Below are positions 63,499 to 64,000 of a DNA stretch of 64,000 bases, piece by piece (position 1 is the first letter of the stretch; every line of letters starts with the position of its first letter). The position numbers and the translations under genes are program-made. Below the pieces are notes generated by a model. It did not search any database, was not told the origin of the DNA, and saw only the letters and a program-made list of their open reading frames with translations. This DNA is from Caballeronia sp. GAFFF1 (GTDB taxonomy: Bacteria > Pseudomonadota > Gammaproteobacteria > Burkholderiales > Burkholderiaceae), in contig NZ_JALQEM010000005.1 of NCBI RefSeq assembly GCF_023630705.1, positions 62,001-126,000 of the forward strand. Direction: 5' to 3'.

Positions 63499-64000
63499 TT
63501 GCCCAGGAACTGGAAGTCAGTCTGCACATGGCGTTTATGGAAGCACGTCAGGCGCGGCACGAGTTCATAACGGTCGAGCATCTTTTACTGGCCTTGTTGG
63601 ACAATCCGACCGCGGCTGAAGTGCTGCGCGCCTGCGCAGCAAATATCGAGGATTTGCGTCAGAACCTGCGCAATTTCATTCATGACAACACGCCGACCGT
63701 GCCCGGCACGGACGACGTCGATACCCAGCCGACGCTTGGTTTCCAGCGCGTGATTCAGCGCGCGATCATGCATGTGCAATCGACTTCGAACGGCAAGAAG
63801 GAAGTGACGGGCGCGAACGTGCTCGTCGCGATCTTCGGCGAGAAGGACTCGCACGCGGTCTACTACCTGCAGCAGCAGGGCGTGACGCGTCTCGATGTCG
63901 TGAATTTCATTTCGCACGGCATCGCGAAGACGAACAGCGGCGACGCCGCGAAGGCGAACAGCGAAGCGAATCCGGAATCGGAAGACGCCGCCGCCCAGAA
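63495..64000 (+). CDS. clpA: ClpA, ATPase subunit of ClpAP (5' part)
   Basis: The first 168 residues of the AAA+ unfoldase ClpA; the gene continues beyond the window. The N-terminal repeat domain starts [19 protein letters not shown] with [15 protein letters not shown], the standard ClpA/ClpB N-domain. The second repeat is [21 protein letters not shown]. An acidic linker rich in Ala, Glu and Asn follows ([19 protein letters not shown]). The ATG overlaps the clpS stop by 4 nt, so expression is coupled. Confidence 0.96.
   Translation, partial: MIAQELEVSLHMAFMEARQARHEFITVEHLLLALLDNPTAAEVLRACAANIEDLRQNLRNFIHDNTPTVPGTDDVDTQPTLGFQRVIQRAIMHVQSTSNGKKEVTGANVLVAIFGEKDSHAVYYLQQQGVTRLDVVNFISHGIAKTNSGDAAKANSEANPESEDAAAQ

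Overview
The window reads as a chromosomal segment of a Burkholderiaceae bacterium (Burkholderia / Paraburkholderia / Caballeronia type). It has high GC, dense GC3-rich coding, clusters joined by 4-nt ATGA/TTGA stop-start overlaps, and typical neighbourhoods such as rluE-icd-cspA-clpS-clpA, hmgA-fahA and a smo/dalD/xylB polyol locus. The genus call is inference from gene content; no rRNA or tRNA gene is visible. Housekeeping genes (icd, fusA, clpSA) argue for a primary chromosome.

Layout. 1-712: lower-GC DNA with at most the tail of an unrecognised frame. 719-4298: a Cache-type chemoreceptor and a PAS-GGDEF-EAL protein. 4402-7625: an NCS2 purine permease with a clear terminator, then a xylulokinase-like kinase. 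7722-10940: an AGE-family sugar isomerase, then the formaldehyde pair frmA-fghA. 10968-14014: zinc uptake operon zur-znuA-znuC-znuB, read leftward. 14164-27203: a large polyol regulon made of a rightward operon (SDR dehydrogenase, SmoE/F/G/K-type ABC transporter, HAD phosphatase), a leftward operon dalD-xylB-sorC, and a divergent third FGGY kinase. Both operons carry the same 34-nt candidate operator at the same distance and orientation.

27219-34756: a degenerate EAL protein, the tyrosine/homogentisate genes hmgA-fahA with an AAHS transporter, and two further MFS transporters. Between two of these sits a duplicated, diverged copy of the convergent gene junction. 35036-42013: a small exported protein and the four-gene ligase-associated DNA repair cluster (exonuclease, ATP-dependent ligase, Lhr-type helicase, PdeM), interrupted by an 18-bp minisatellite. 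42220-44842: a ParB/Srx-like (Osa-like) protein, a D-2-hydroxyacid dehydrogenase and a LysR regulator. 44843-49644: an AT-rich intergenic region, two AspT-type antiporters and an aldo/keto reductase. 49785-56462: a possible Rap1a-like exported protein, a peptide-type ABC importer with fused ATPases, and a cupin. 56565-64000: an isolated fusA preceded by two REP-like palindromes, a DUF192 protein, a small Lys/Ala-rich exported protein, rluE, icd, cspA, clpS and the start of clpA.

How it works together. The centre of the window is pentose/polyol catabolism. Polyols enter through the Smo ABC system, are oxidised by the SDR and DalD enzymes to ketoses, and are phosphorylated by XylB, probably under the SorC regulator. 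The AGE isomerase plus the first xylulokinase could feed D-lyxose or D-mannose into the same pool. No wholly new defence or mobile system was found. The most unusual observations are the shared operator, the duplicated MFS junction, the minisatellite in the ligase cluster, the REP-like pair at fusA and a possible leaderless clpS.
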